Notes under the pieces: model-generated
Told to the model about the DNA's origin: nothing
What the model saw: only the letters and a program-made list of their open reading frames with translations
Database searches by the model: none
Shown: positions 1 through 13,901 of the stretch, one piece after another
Numbering within the stretch: the stretch's first letter is position 1
How the letters are laid out: the number at the start of each line of letters is the position of its first letter
NCBI GenBank assembly: GCA_004154925.1
Contig: QJNS01000034.1
Span: 352,942 to 416,941, forward strand
DNA length: 64,000 nucleotides
Direction: 5' to 3'
Origin: Monosporascus cannonballus
Lineage: Eukaryota; Ascomycota; Sordariomycetes; Xylariales
Position numbers and translations under genes: made by a program

Positions 1-76
1 AATCTTACGATATTTCTGTTAATATAAACCCGTATAATTATGGTTATATAATTGGTTAAACCGTTTAGCCGTTATA
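1..76 (+). repeat. 3' end of the 5' LTR of element D
   Basis: This matches the ends of the E LTRs and of the D 3' LTR (ATAAACCCGT, then TTGGTTAAACCG, then AGCCGTTATA in place of AGCCGTCACA). The leader that follows (CGTTATAAGTTTTTATTTAG) matches the leader inside E's right LTR, read on the minus strand. Unlike the 3' LTR, it has no F insertion. Confidence 0.8.
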
Positions 77-2816
77 CGTTATAAGTTTTTATTTAGTAAT
101 ATCGTTAAATTTTGAGCAATATCGCCGATATTATATTTACCAGTAAATAGCCCGAATAGCCCATTTATCAGATCTCTGATAATTCGGACATTAAAATAAA
201 ATCCGAGAAAAAAAAGGAAAAGCCTTGCTTTTTTTGCGAAGAAGTTTTTCGACGTCTGAATATTATGAACGAACGTAGTATTCAGCTTAAAAAGATAATA
301 ATAACCTTATGACGTCCTTTTAAGCCGCTTATAACAAATTTAAGAAAAAAAGAAAGGTTTTCGAAACCGGAAAGCCTTTTCGAACGAATTAGGTTATTTA
401 GCTAAATTCTATCAAGTAATTAAGAAATGTCCTTAAGTTTTTTAAGCCAGAACTTTTCGACGAAATATCCACCAAGTTATAATTGTTCTTAATTTAATGT
501 CAAATATACTTTAGCCATTTTCCTGTTTAATTTATTATATTTATTATAGGAATTAAATTCGTAATCAAACGACTTACCGAAAACGCGGTTATTTTATTTA
601 AACTTGCTATAAAAAAGTATATTATTTTATTAATCGAAAATCGGAATTTAAAGATAATACGAATTTATAATAATTATAAATATTTAAATAAATCTTAACG
701 AAAGTTTTCGGAATAATAAACGAAAAAATAAAAGCCGAAAAGTAAATTTAATAATTATATTACAAAGGTCAGTACCTAATTACGGTAATACATTTATTCA
801 ATTAGCTTTCAAACTAAATTAAGAATAAAAAACATTAATAATCAAATTTTTCGACGGCCTAAAAAAAGTACAAGAAAAGTTTTTTAAGCGTAATCGGCCG
901 AATTATTTATCAGATTATATCGTTATAACGGTTAAGATCGACGATCGATAGTACGCCTAATATATTAGGGGTACCAGAAAAAAACATAATAACAAACCCC
1001 GATATACGGCCAATATTAGCACTTTTCGACGCGGTAACATTTTTCACAATATAAAACCAGAACACATAAAACTAAATGCTATTTATAGAAAGGATTAAAA
1101 CCAAACCAAATACTTTAATTGAAACAAAATGGCATATAAGATAACGTAATATAAGGCATCCAAAAAACTATGTTAGAACAATTAAAAACCTGTACCCGAA
1201 GAATAATCTAGAAAAAACTAGAAAAACGGAAGTAACTTATTAATATAATTCGACCTAAGTACGTACCAGTCTCTCTATGGCAAAAGTCCAATAAGGAATG
1301 CGAAAAGCTAGGAAATTAACTTAATAAATATCGCAAACATAACAAAAAGTACTATAAGAATAATTACGCGAATACCAGGATTAGACAAAAAAATCTGTCC
1401 TAGAACTACTGGTCAGTACGGCAGAATATATGCTATACATTGTCGACGACGAGAATATCCCGATCACAAAAAATAAAAATAATATATTTACGGACGGATT
1501 ACACGCATCCATTATAAAAAATTCGACTTTTTAAACTGTATCGAAAATAAAAAAAAATAATAAATACTAATATCGATATTTTCGATCTATAGCCCCAGAA
1601 AGTTTTTAATAATTGGCAAAAACAAAAAGCTGGCCCGAAAAAAAGGAATATCCGCAAGAAAACCCTTTTATTATTTTCAGTAATATGACCACCAAACGAG
1701 AAAAGAGTTAATCTAGCATATAATAGAAAAACACTGTCAAAAACCATTACAGATTTCCATTTTCAATTAGCATTTATTACAGACGCTTATTAAAAAGCCT
1801 TTAAAAAAATACGTCAGGTTACAAAAAAAAACCTCTGAAACGATAATTAGCACAAAGCATAATAAGATATAATCGAGGCTATAAAAAATTTTATCTAAAT
1901 AAAAAGAAATTACAATAAAACCAAAAATAATTAATATAACTAGAACAAATATTACGTCGATAACAACGACAAATATAGCAACTTAACGCGCTAAAAATAA
2001 AAATATAAATAAAATTTGATAAATTCAAACAAGAATTAAAAGAAAAAAGTTACTTATAAAAAACCGCAAAATAACGAAATCTAAAAAAGTTAAAAAGAAC
2101 TCCTAAAAAAGGCTTAAAACGCGATAATAAAAGCCGTTAATAACCTTACTACTTTGAACATACAAATCGGGACGCATTAATATACCGCAATAATGGATTA
2201 CGAAACTCTGGGCGGGAATTACATTGTACTAAATATGGTCAATAAGCTAAAACTGCTACAAAAATATAAGTTAAAACCTTATATAACAACAAATGTTAAA
2301 AATCAGGAATTTGCTTCCAACAATAGGAAAATTATACCCAAAACTAATTATTTCGAGATTTTTGTTTAAAAATAATATTGAATAATTAATTTCGATATCG
2401 TGTTACTTAAAAATTACGATATAATTTTAAAATTACCATGGATACGCCAGTACGGAATCTTAAGTAATAAAGAGACTAGCCAAATAAGATTTACCTTATA
2501 CCTTATCAGCAAACAAAAAAAAGAAAAAATTAAGATTTTAATATTCCATCGAAAATGGCGATAAATGTAAACATAAAGATAAAACAAAAACCTTATTACC
2601 CAAAAAGACAAAATACAAAAAAATAGACATCAAAAAAATACGACGTATTATTACTATTAAAGCGAAATTAAAGCAACTAATTAACGACTTAAAATAACAG
2701 CCCCAAATATCAGAAATTCTAACTAATATATTACTATAATATCACAAATATAAGCAACTTTTCAAAAAAGAATTTGATAAAGAATTATCAAAATATAACG
2801 AATAAAACCATGAAAT

Positions 2817-3022
2817 TATGAGAATACAGCCCCTATGAGGATAAGGCTGGTAACCGACCAGCCACCGATCAGCCACCGACCCATTTACCAAAATAAATCC
2901 ACCATCTGGCAGCTAATAAGAAACGCCAGATGAAAATAACTTAATATAATTACTTTTTGGAATCTACTTTACGATTGGTCGGAGATTACCTTACCTAACT
3001 TATAGTCATTTATTATTTTATA
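2817..3022 (+). repeat. 5' LTR of element A (206 bp)
   Basis: Starts TATGAGAATACAG (ancestral TGTGAGAATACAG, G-to-A) and ends ATTTTATA (ancestral ATCTTACA). It shares the blocks GACCAGCCACCGA, ATCCACCATCTGGCAGC and GGTCGGAGAT with the five other LTRs of the family. Confidence 0.92.
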
Positions 3023-6000
3023 ATTCTTTTATTTACCATAAAAGGTAATGCGATAATTATTAAAAACAAAGTTCGCCAATTGCAAAACGAACTTAAGTTA
3101 TTAATCGAAAAGATTGCCGATCGGAACCTAACCGACAAACGATTAATTATAATACGGGAATAAGCGAAAAAGCTTATAACGGAACCTTAACGGGTAAAGG
3201 ACCATAATTACCGAGATCCCAAATTATCTTACATATATAATAAGGATACGTCCTAATAACCGTTAATTAAACGGTCGGAAAACGGACGTAATATAACGAA
3301 CGCGTTCCGAAATTTAAAACAAAAAAAATTAAACCCTTTAATAATAACCAAATTTTAAAAATTGTTCGTTAACAACATAAATAATATTTGGAATTATTCC
3401 GATAATTAGCCGAATAATAGGTAATGGCACAAATTGAAAAAATAAAGCTTTATAAGTTAATTACGATATTATCGTAAAAACCCAAAAACGATAAACAAAT
3501 ACCGTATTATCATTATCCGAAATTTTCCGAATGTACGTTAATTAAAAAACAAAAAATTTAAATAAAAATTATTACGGAAATTTATACCAAAAAATTAAGG
3601 CAAAATGCCTTTACCTATATCTAATAAGCTATAGGCTATATAAACGTTCTTATTATAAACGCATAATAATTATACCGTATTACGCTTAATTACTTTAATT
3701 ACGAAAAAAACTAAAAATAGAAAATTTATAAACTTTTATTAGGAAAAATTACGTAAATCCTAATTTTCTCGATAGGAAATACAGGAAACAATTTATGAAA
3801 TTACGATAATAATTCGATTAATCGTTATTAAACTTTTACGTTAAATAAAGACTTTTAATTTATAAAATAAAGCTTATAAACGGGCGTAATTCGGAAAATA
3901 ATTAAAATAATAAACGTTTTATTTTTAATTACTTTTATAAATTAATATTAAGATTACAAAATATTTTATTACGAAAAAGCATTAAATTAAAACGAATTAA
4001 TAACGTAACAAATAAGGTAAAATGTTATTAAAATACCTGGAAAAACGCAAAAAAATTAAGTATTTTCTTTTAAAAGTATTAATAAAGATAAATAATTTTA
4101 TTTTAACGTTTTCGGGAAAAAAGATTTTTAAAGCAAATTAAAGGCGTCGCATAAAAGCAATAAGGATTACGGGCGATTTTATATTTAAAAAGCAAATAAT
4201 TACCAATTTAATTCCGATTAAAATAAATCCGTATAATTTAATATTTTTAATTTTTATAAAAGCTTATTTATATATTATAATTATAAGAAGCCAAACTGTA
4301 AAAACGCGGATTATAAATTAAAAAAAATACGAAAACCTTGTTATTCCGGTTATATGGAAATCGATTTCCAAAAGCTATATAAAACGTTATAATATATAAC
4401 GATAAATTAAATTAATTCTTAAACGTAAACCTAAAAAAAGCCAGAATAAATATATATATTTAATTTATTTCGGCTAATAATTATAGGACGGTTAAAATAA
4501 AGCCGCTTTTTAAAAGGAAGATATTTATCAAAAAAGATATGAAAGATATGGCAGTATAAAAATATATGGATACCGGAATATAAATAAATATTATAAACAA
4601 AAAATTAACGAAAAAACTTAACTTTTAATTAATTTCCATAAATATTCTGGGCCTTATCGGCGTTAACGGCGCGTATATTAAGTATTATAAAACTTATAAA
4701 ATTTCTGTTAATATAATATATAATAACGGAAATAAACAGAAATTTAAATAAATTTATTTTGTAATATGTCGTAATCGGAAAACGCCCTATTATTAATTAT
4801 TTAAACCCGAAATAAATAAATTAAAGATTTATTAAATATAATTATATATTAATAATTATATAAATTATTATAAAAGATTAATAAATAAGAAATCGTAAAC
4901 CTAACGTTTTACGGTAAATAAATTTATATTATTAATTTAATAAATTTAATTAAAAAATTAAATATCCCGGAATTCGGAAAATAACAAAAATAAGGATTAA
5001 TTCATTTTCTTATATGCTTAAAGAATTTCCGGCCAATATATTCCGAAGAAATAATAAAAGAAATATTTCAATAATTAAAGGCAAAATATATAATAAATTT
5101 AATCCCAAAGAAAACGTTTTTATTTAACTTAATTAACATTATTTCGGAGGCCTAAAAGAAAATATTCGAAAAATATATCCGAGAAAATTTAAAAATAGGC
5201 CGGATATATTATTCGAAAACGAACGTAAAAATATTAATATTATTTATACCCAAAAAGGATAATTATTTTTAATTATATATTAATTATAAAAGGTTAAATC
5301 GGGTAACGATAAAACATTAATATCTTTTATTTTTAATTTTAAAAATAATAAAACGCCTAAATTTAATTATGGTATTTTTGAAAATTAATTTTAATAATAT
5401 TTATTACCATATTAAAATTAAAAAGAACGGTTTAAAAAAAACTGCTTTCTGAATACGGTATAAGCAATTTATATATATAATTATATTATTTAGCTTCATT
5501 AACGCGTTAATTATATTCCAGGCCTATATGCATAAAATATTAATTAAATTAATTAATTATATATATATAATATATTTAAATAATATAATTATTTATTAAA
5601 ATAATACAAAAAATATACGAAATGTTTTTAATTAATTTACGAACGGCTGTTATAACAGTCATTATTTGCCAACATATTTTAATGCGAATTTTTCAAAAAC
5701 AAAATTAAAATTTATAAAATTTATAATTAATTTTAATAGCTTAAAAATAAAGCGCCGACGGGTTAATATTATCGAAATATGGCCAAAGCCAAAATTAATT
5801 TATAATATTTAAATATTTTTGAAATTTGTAAACTTTTATCGGAAATTTATCTCCCATTATTTGCGTATTACCGAACCTATTATTAAATTTTTAGAAAAGG
5901 CGCAAAGCAAAAGAAAAATAACGGAATTCCGGTAATCCGAAAAAGTTAAAAAGGTGTTTTAAAACTTAAAAAATATTTTTTAATCGGCGACCATTTTTCA

Positions 6001-9000
6001 ATATTAAAATAATGCCAAAAATATTAGGGTTAAAATAAATATCTTAATAAAAATCATATTAAGGAAATTTTTATAAAAATACGGAAAATATTAGCGCTTA
6101 ATTATATATTAATTGCGAAAATTATATTTAACCGAAAAATGATAAGTTATAAAGTAATAAAAACTATTGGCGATTACAAAAAATTTAAAATATTAATTAT
6201 AATACTTTAAAAATATAAAGAAGAAATTTTAATACTAATCGATTATATAATACTAAAAAATATAATAAAGGCGCTGGCGCATAACCTTAAAGAAAAATTA
6301 ACCTAATAAATTTACCGTTTTACGTAATTTAATTTTAAGATTTAATATTAATCGGATATTATTAACGCGGCAAATAAATTATTTAAACGTCCGGATTACA
6401 TATTAAGAAAAATCGCGTATAAAAACATAATCCTTAGGTTATTTAAAAAAATTCGAACTTAGGAATAATATGCCGGAAAACGTACGAAAAACGGTTACAA
6501 ATATATAATACGATTTAAAATATTGTAAAAAAGCAAAAGACCTTATAAAAATAAGGTAAAATTCGTTCGTTATAAAATTGCTAAATAGGTTTTAAGTAAC
6601 GGAAATTTAAATAATTATTATCCGCATACAAAAAGGGAAATTTGCGTTATATAATTGCAAAAGATTTTCGAAAGAAAAAAACAAAAAATTATATACTTGC
6701 CGAACCTATTACTCACGAATAATAATATAAACGCAAATCGTAACAGTAATACGATTAACGGTTAAATAACGGTAACCGTAAATTATAACTATATCATAAT
6801 TGAATTCCGAAAAATTTAAAAAGGACGAAATTAATATTAGAATTACTATTTATAATTAGTACGTTTTACGTCCTTTAGCAAAAAAGTTATTTAAGAACGA
6901 AACGGCATTTTAGCTAAAAATTCCCTAACAGTTTTACGATCAGGTTCGAAAATTACAAATTAAAAACTTAAATATTATGGAATTAATACGAAGAACTGGA
7001 CGCCAAACCAAAATAAAAGGAAAATATTTCCTGGATTTAAATAAAATTTTATATTATCGGAATATATTTATAATTCCGTTATAAAATGCTTTACGGAAAT
7101 AATTAATTAATTAATATCATAATACTTCAAAAGATAAATATATAAAATATATCCGTATATTAAAATTAATAACCAAAAGGTTTTATTAGAAAAATACAAC
7201 AAATAATATCCGAAAATATATTAAATAATATCCAAATTGCTAAAACATAATTAAATTACGTTATAAACCATATAAATAATTATAGTTCCTACCATTATTT
7301 AAATCATCTTTTTAAAAAATCTTATTAAATTTTATTAGGGGATTTTTCAAAAACCTAAGTTTAATTAAGTTAAAATATAATGCAATTTTGGTAATCGTCA
7401 ACCGCTTTACGAAATTAAGATTATTTATTTTTACGGTTAAAACCTTAATTATAGCCAAATTAACCTAATTACTTTATAAGAAAATTAAATGCAAATTCGG
7501 TATACCAGCCAAAAATATTAATAATAAAAACAAATTATGAACGAATTAACTTTGAGCGGAATTTTATAAAGAACGAAATATAAAGCGGGAAATATCGACT
7601 ACTGATTATCCGTAAACCAATAAATAAACGGAACGCATTTATTAAGTTATAAAATATTATTTTCGTAATTACGTTAATAAATATTAATATAATAAAATAA
7701 AGTTATTACGAAATATAAAATTTGCCTTTAATAATACGCAAAACTTTTTTATTAACTGTTTTTTATTTAAAACCTTATATAAATATTATTTAAAAATAAT
7801 AAATTATTTCTTATAAAACTTTAAAAAATAAATATAAAAGATTAAAAAACGTTTCGAAAAAATGGCAGCTATTTATCAAATAATATATAAATATTAAGAA
7901 AAAATAATAACAACCCAGAAAAAATATTATAATTAACGTTATACGTCTATAAAATTCTAATTAAGACAATAAGGAAATTTATTAATCAAAAACCTTAAAT
8001 TTAGAACTAAAAAAATTATATTTATTTATGTCCAAATTATAATTAAAAAATAAATATGTTCCTAAACATATAAAATAATTTTTTTAATCAAATATTAACA
8101 AATACATAATATATTTTTAATATCCTTATTAAAACCGTAACATAACCGGGAACAGGGCGATATCCAAATAACGTTACCGGATTTAATAAAGGAATAAAAA
8201 AAATAAATAATAAAAAATATTATCCGTTATCGAAATAACCGGAAATAATATAAATATCTAATTAAATAAAAAAGCTGGCCCGCCGAATATAATATGTAAA
8301 ACCCCGAAAATATTTTGAATATATATTTAAAATATTATAACATTACGAAAAGAAATTAAATATATATATAAAAAGTAAAACAACTCAAACACCGTAAAAC
8401 AATAATAACCTAATCGGAAATTAATTACCTAATAATTATAAAAATTATAAAAAAGTTTTTAAGTAAAATTAAAATATTAATATTAAAATATTACTTAATT
8501 ACATAATTATTTTTAAACTTTTAACAAATAATTTTTTTATTATATATTAATTGGAAATTTATAAATAACGCAAAAAAAATTAAACTTTTATTTCGAAAAT
8601 AAAATTTCGCGTTTAATTATTAAGTTTTATATTATTTAGCCCTTAATAAGCGTATTAAGGAAATTAATATAAGAATATCGGAAAGTAATCAAAAAATATA
8701 TAACGGCAAAAAGCAAATACGTTTATTAAATTTATTAAGCATATAATCCGGAAAAAACTTAAAAACGTTTTATTTTTTTTTCGAAAATTAAGGCCCAGAT
8801 AACCGGAATATAATTTATTATTAATTGGAAATAAGGCGTTATTTCTAAAATGCTTAATATATATAAGTTTAGTAATAGTTTTGCCGGATAAAACCATTTT
8901 TTAATTATAATTATTAATAAATATTAAAATTTCGGTAAAACGTTAAAAAACGAGCAAAACATATTTATAAACAGAAAACGTAACGACATAACGGCCTTCG

Positions 9001-9109
9001 AAAATTACCTTATTTATAAAAATACCTTAAGATTACGCTTAATTAGAAATTAATCGCAAAATAATAAAAAAAACCGTAATATTTATAAAAAGGATTTAAA
9101 TTTAAAAAC

Positions 9110-9885
9110 CGATAAAATAATATTAAAATTAGATTTCCGTACTTATAACGGATAATCGGAAATTAATTTTAATTATATTAAGGAAATAATATTTTTTAAT
9201 AATAATTATATTAAAAGCAAATTTGCCTTCGCGAAAAATATTAAATTAACGACTAACTGCAACCATATCGGAACGTTCGTATTAAGTACTTATAGTACGA
9301 ACTTTTTCGAATTCGTTAATTAATTCCTAATTATCGGTACCGAATTAAAAAATTATTTAAGCAGTACTTTTAAAAACGATCGAAATTTAAACGGAAATTA
9401 AATAACGATATTAATAATATTAAAAATAATTACTTATCATACGAAAAGTCTTATAATCATAATTAGTTACGACGTAATTTAAAACGTCCAAAACCTAAAC
9501 GTAAACCGTACGGTAATCGAAATAACCTTATATTACGTAAATATAGTACGGCTTATTATTACCCGCAATATAACTAATATTTATTTTATTATTGGCGTCG
9601 AAAGGATAATATTTAAAAAATTCCTAATCCTTCTTAATATCGAAATACCATGTTTTTTAAAACTGTTTACGAAAAAAAAATATAACGAACGGATATAATA
9701 CGCAAAATAATTGGAAAAAATAAAATAAAAATAAAAAAAACGGAAAATCGAACGGAACACATATATAAAAAGAATAAAGATATTAGCGCGAAAAAGAAGA
9801 AAGAAAAAAAGGTAAACAAAGTAAAATTAAAAACAGATTGTAATAAGAAATTTGGCAGAATATAATTAATTACGTAATATAACAT
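9110..9885 (+). pseudogene. Uncharacterised extra 3' frame of element A
   Basis: Between the chromodomain and the 3' LTR a + strand reading frame is conserved with element B, and more weakly with C. It holds a block reading FVLSTYSTNFFEFVN in A and FILGTHNTNFFKFVN in B, then a long Lys/Arg/Glu-rich tail (about 9660-9830). Internal stops are mostly of the type RIP makes from Gln and Trp codons. I do not recognise the product. A Gypsy element does not need a frame here, so it could be an accessory gene captured by the family. The antisense strand is also partly open, so strand assignment is an inference. Confidence 0.4.
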
Positions 9886-10027
9886 ATATTAATTATTACG
9901 GCAATTATTTATAACATAATATAACGGTAAATTATAGGCAAGCATACGTAATTAAATTTGTAAAATACATTATATTAATTTAATAATAATATTATTAAAA
10001 ATTAACAATTTAAAAAAGGGAAGTAAT

Positions 10028-10244
10028 TATAAAAATACAGCCCTTATAAGGATAAGGCTGGTAACCGACCAGCCACCGATTAACCACCGATCAACCACCG
10101 ACTTATTTACTAATATAAATCCACCATCTGGCAGCTAATAGGAAACGCCAGATGGAAGTAACCTAATACAATTACTTCTTAAAATCTGCTTTACGACTGG
10201 TCGGAGATCACCTTACCCAGCTCACAGCTATCCATTATCTTACA
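10028..10244 (+). repeat. 3' LTR of element A (217 bp)
   Basis: Pairs with 2817-3022 but is 11 bp longer because a CACCGATCAAC-type unit near its start is repeated once more. It ends TTATCTTACA, keeping the canonical CA. Confidence 0.92.
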
Positions 10245-12960
10245 AAAATAATCTTCAAAACAGGATCCTCGACAAAATTTTACTTTATTTATAACTTTAA
10301 CGGAAACGAATTACGCATTTTTAAACAATATCTACAAAAATCGGTTACAAAAAAAAATAAATTCGATTTTCGAAATTACTAGCAAAATACCCTATATTTT
10401 TCGTACGGAAAAAAAACGAAAAATTGTAACTTATAATTAACTATCGATAACTGAACGATATTATTATTAAGAATCGAATATTATTACCTTTAATTACGCA
10501 AATAAAAAACCAACTTTACGAAACATAATAATTTACAGCATTCGACTTCAAAAACGGATATAATCTTATTAAAATTAAAAGAAAATACGAATAAAAAATA
10601 ACTTTCAAAACGAAATATAAATTATTTAAGTACCTAGTTACGTTAATAAGATTTAAGAATATACTAATAATCTTCTAACAGATAATTAACCATATATTAC
10701 GAAAATACCTCGATATTTTTATTATTTGCTACCTTAACGACATTCTGATTTTTTCAATAACGGAAAAGATATATATAAAATACGTTTATAAAGTTCTTTA
10801 AGCTTTACAGGACGTAAAGTTATTTATTAATGCAGAAAAAAGTCAGTTCCATATACAGGAAATAGAATATCTAGGATATATTATTACCTTAGGACATATT
10901 AGAATAAACTCCAAGAAAATCGCTGCAATCACAAAATAACAAACGCTAATAACGGTCAAAAAATTACAGGTATTCCTTAGATTCGCTAATTACTACAGGG
11001 AATTCATTCAGAATTTTAATAAAATAATTATACCCCTAATAAATTTTACGAAAAGAAAATTAAATAAATATCCGAAACAGAAAAAACATTTCAACATATT
11101 AAGGATACGATTATTAACGAATAAATATTAATTATATACGATTTAAACCGTCCCGTTAAACTAAAAACCGATATTTCGGATTACGCGTTAAATATAATAA
11201 TCGCATAATAGGATAATTAAAGCAAATTGTACCTTATTATATTCTTTTCGTACAAATTAAAAGGAGCCAAATTTAATTACGGTATTTCAAATAAGGAATT
11301 TATGGCCATTATTATAAAATTTCGAAAATTTATGTACTTCCTAAAGAAAAACTTGTATTAAACCAAAATTTATACCAATTATCAAAATCTTACTAGATTT
11401 ATTACGATTAAGGAAATTACAAAACAATAATTTGGTTATGAGAAAAAATTGGCGAACTTCGATTTCGTTACTATTTACAAAATGAAAATTAATAAATAAT
11501 AAAGCAAACATTTTAGGCAAAAAATCAGATCTCGAAAAAAAATTAATTAAAATTAGTTATATAATTTTCGATATTATTATAGAAAGATATTTACGTCCGT
11601 AACAAATTGCAACAATTCGGGCAATACCTTTAATATATATTAGAAAATCCAGCAACATAACGATAATCTTTTAGAAAATTAAATAACGAATAAAATATAA
11701 ATTTTAAAGGAATATCGAAAAACTTTGATACGAAATATATACGAATATTAGTTATACGAACATTCAGAGATTTATAAAACTCGAAAACGGCTTTAACGCA
11801 TATATTTCTTTTTTAAATAAAATTAATAATGTAAAAAATTATATAATAATACGATATTTACGCTAGAAAAAAAGCTCGACGATATACGCTATACGAAAAA
11901 CTATAGCGATTATTAATCGCAAAACGACTATAAAATTTAATTATATTTAACTTTATTACCAAATTTTCAATATAAAAAATCTATTTATAAAAATATATTA
12001 TAATATTATTTTCGTAATTGTCGATCGATTTACGAAAATTTCTTATTTCTTACCATATTACGAAAATATAAATGCTAAATAAATAATATATATTTTTAAA
12101 CATATTTTTAGCATATACTGATTATTAATAAAAATTATTTCAAATAAAGGATCGATATTTGCATTTAAGTTTTAGTAAAGCTTAATGAAACAAATCAGCC
12201 TAAATTACAAATTATTAAACGGATAAATAAATAAAATGAATAAATGAAACTTTAAAAATTTATTTAAAATATTATATTAATTATAAATAACATAATTAAA
12301 TTGAAAAAGTATTTGTTACTTAATTACGATATAATATTAATTATTACGAAAATATTAAAATAATATTTATAAACGCAAATTTTGGTTTTATTTCAAAGGT
12401 TTATAAAAAAATGCGCGACTATTATTAAATTAATATCAAAGTAATTTTTAAATAAGAATAATTACGATAATGATATTAAGAAATAAAAACACAATTAAAA
12501 TTCGTAAGGAATTAAATAAATAAATATTTAACCAGAAAAAATTAAAAAGATTAATTTTTAAAAAAGGGAAAATAATTTTCCTTATTACCAAAAATATTTA
12601 AATAAAACGGCCTAACAAATAATTCGATTTTCAATATATTGGTTTCTATCATATTATTAAAAAAACCCTAAAAAAATTATTAATTGAACTTTTTATCAAA
12701 AATTCAATTTTATTTAATTTTTTATATTTCTTTATTTAAATTAATAACAAATATAATTAAGATATCTACGACATGAAACGATATAGAAATAAAAAAACGC
12801 ATAAATATATAAGATAAAAAAAATTTCGATATATGGAAACAAAACGGATTTACCCGGTATCTGATTAAGTAAAAAAAGTACTCGGATTCTAAAAATATTT
12901 GGGAACTTGCTAAGAGTTTTATTGGCGTCTAGCATTTATTAAAGATTTTTTACTAATAAC
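10245..12960 (+). pseudogene. pol remnant of element D (RT, RNase H, integrase, chromodomain)
   Basis: This is the distal part of D's polyprotein. It starts exactly where A split it: the codons for NHEI lie just before A (about 2801-2816) and the frame resumes with the YNFNGNEL block of Gypsy reverse transcriptases. The active-site region reads CYLNDILIFS (about 10730-10760). The RT thumb region, RNase H, integrase zinc/DDE core and chromodomain follow in normal order. Stop codons and frame shifts prevent translation. The same block on the minus strand of E gives an independent alignment. Confidence 0.8.
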
Positions 12961-13560
12961 GCCAAATGTAACGAGATTAAAGGTCCCCTAATTAATAAAT
13001 AATTAATCGGTAAATTTAAGGTTAAACCAGTCGAAAAAAGGCGCGGCCCTTGTCGACGTAGCCTTAGCGGCCTTTAGTTCGGCCTATTTTTTTAACGTTC
13101 CAACTTATCCAATTTCTTTAGGGACCGAAACCCGTAAAATAGCATATATGCTATACGATCGGCCCATAATTCTTTTTGTTTTCGCAGTCGACGAATTTTG
13201 GCTTACGCTTATTCTTTTTTTTTAGCCTTTTTCAATTTTGTTTTAACTCTAAGATAATTAAAAATAAATTTTTCAAGTTATAAAGTAAAAAAAACGTTAA
13301 CATTATAAAGGCCTTAATTCGGCGTTACGTATTTTTTATATTAAGAAAAATCTGACAAAATATAGGATAAAATAATAATTCGTAACAAATATAATATAAA
13401 TATATAAATATATATATAATTCGAAAAATAATAAGTTTAAATAAGTTATTTTCCTATTTGTTTTTTTATGAATCGGTTTTTAATATAACCCGATATAATG
13501 GCAAAAAAAAACTTATAAAAAAGAAATTTTTAGGACAAAAATTATAAAAAAGGAGGATCG
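12961..13560 (+). other. 3' tail of element D up to its polypurine tract
   Basis: Less RIP-mutated sequence after the chromodomain, with GC-richer patches (about 13040-13100). It presumably encoded the polyprotein C-terminus and 3' untranslated region. It ends in a purine-rich tract (AAAAAAGGAGGATCG) immediately before the LTR at 13561. No separate gene is seen. Confidence 0.5.
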
Positions 13561-13872
13561 TATTATAACTTAACGAGCTGCGGCCTCCAGAAACGGTCGC
13601 AACAAAAAAAAATGATGACTAAGCCATGTGGGTCGAGTTACGTAATAGTTTAACAGGATCTATTGTAAAGCCCATAGAGCTAGGCTTGATAGGATCTATC
13701 GTAAAGTTCATAAAGCCAGGTTCGACAAGGTCGGAAAATTAAGTATAATATATTCGTTATTTCCATAATTTAAATACTTTCAGCTTGTAATAAAATATCG
13801 TTACTTAAGGTACTTTTAGTATTGCGAAACGTACTACGTTATTGTATTTATTGCTTAATATCCCACGATACT
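13561..13872 (+). repeat. Left part of D 3' LTR, with 36-bp tandem duplication
   Basis: Starts TATTATAACTTAACG, the counterpart of E's LTR terminus TGTTATGACCTAACG. It includes two adjacent 36-bp units (13655-13690 and 13691-13726, both starting AGGATCTAT and differing mostly by transitions). It is cut at 13872 by the insertion of F. The remainder is 20769-20830. Confidence 0.8.
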
Positions 13873-13901
13873 TGTAAGGGGCTGCATATGTAGTAGCTAA
13901 G

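Larger units (their letters stand above)
2817..10244 (+). mobile_element. Element A: full-length Ty3/Gypsy chromovirus inserted in D
   Basis: The two LTRs are 2817-3022 and 10028-10244. The flanks are GAAAT (2812-2816) and AAAAT (10245-10249), a 5-bp target duplication with one G-to-A change. The uninterrupted site in E's pol reads ATGAAATAATCC, as expected. Reading + frames: gag-like region about 3040-4650; reverse transcriptase about 5160-5980 (LFIPKKD, then YIIYLNNIIIY, then WPKPKLIYNI); integrase about 7250-7850 (VIVNRFTK, then TDYP and TNK.TERI); chromodomain about 8190-8350 (YKYLIK.KSWPAEYN). About 1.65 kb separates the chromodomain from the 3' LTR and holds a further conserved frame. 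A purine tract (AAAAAAGGGAAG) precedes the 3' LTR. RIP stops are throughout. Confidence 0.9.

Noticed and set aside
1499..12935. Small minus-strand ORFs in the AT-rich blocks (1499-1747, 2414-2611, 8664-8897, 9667-9885, 12741-12935; also 38304-38528 and 52611-52832)
   Set aside because: They lie antisense to retroelement or transposase coding sequence. They arise because RIP creates TAA/TAG on the sense strand while leaving poly-Phe/Leu/Ile/Tyr frames open on the other.
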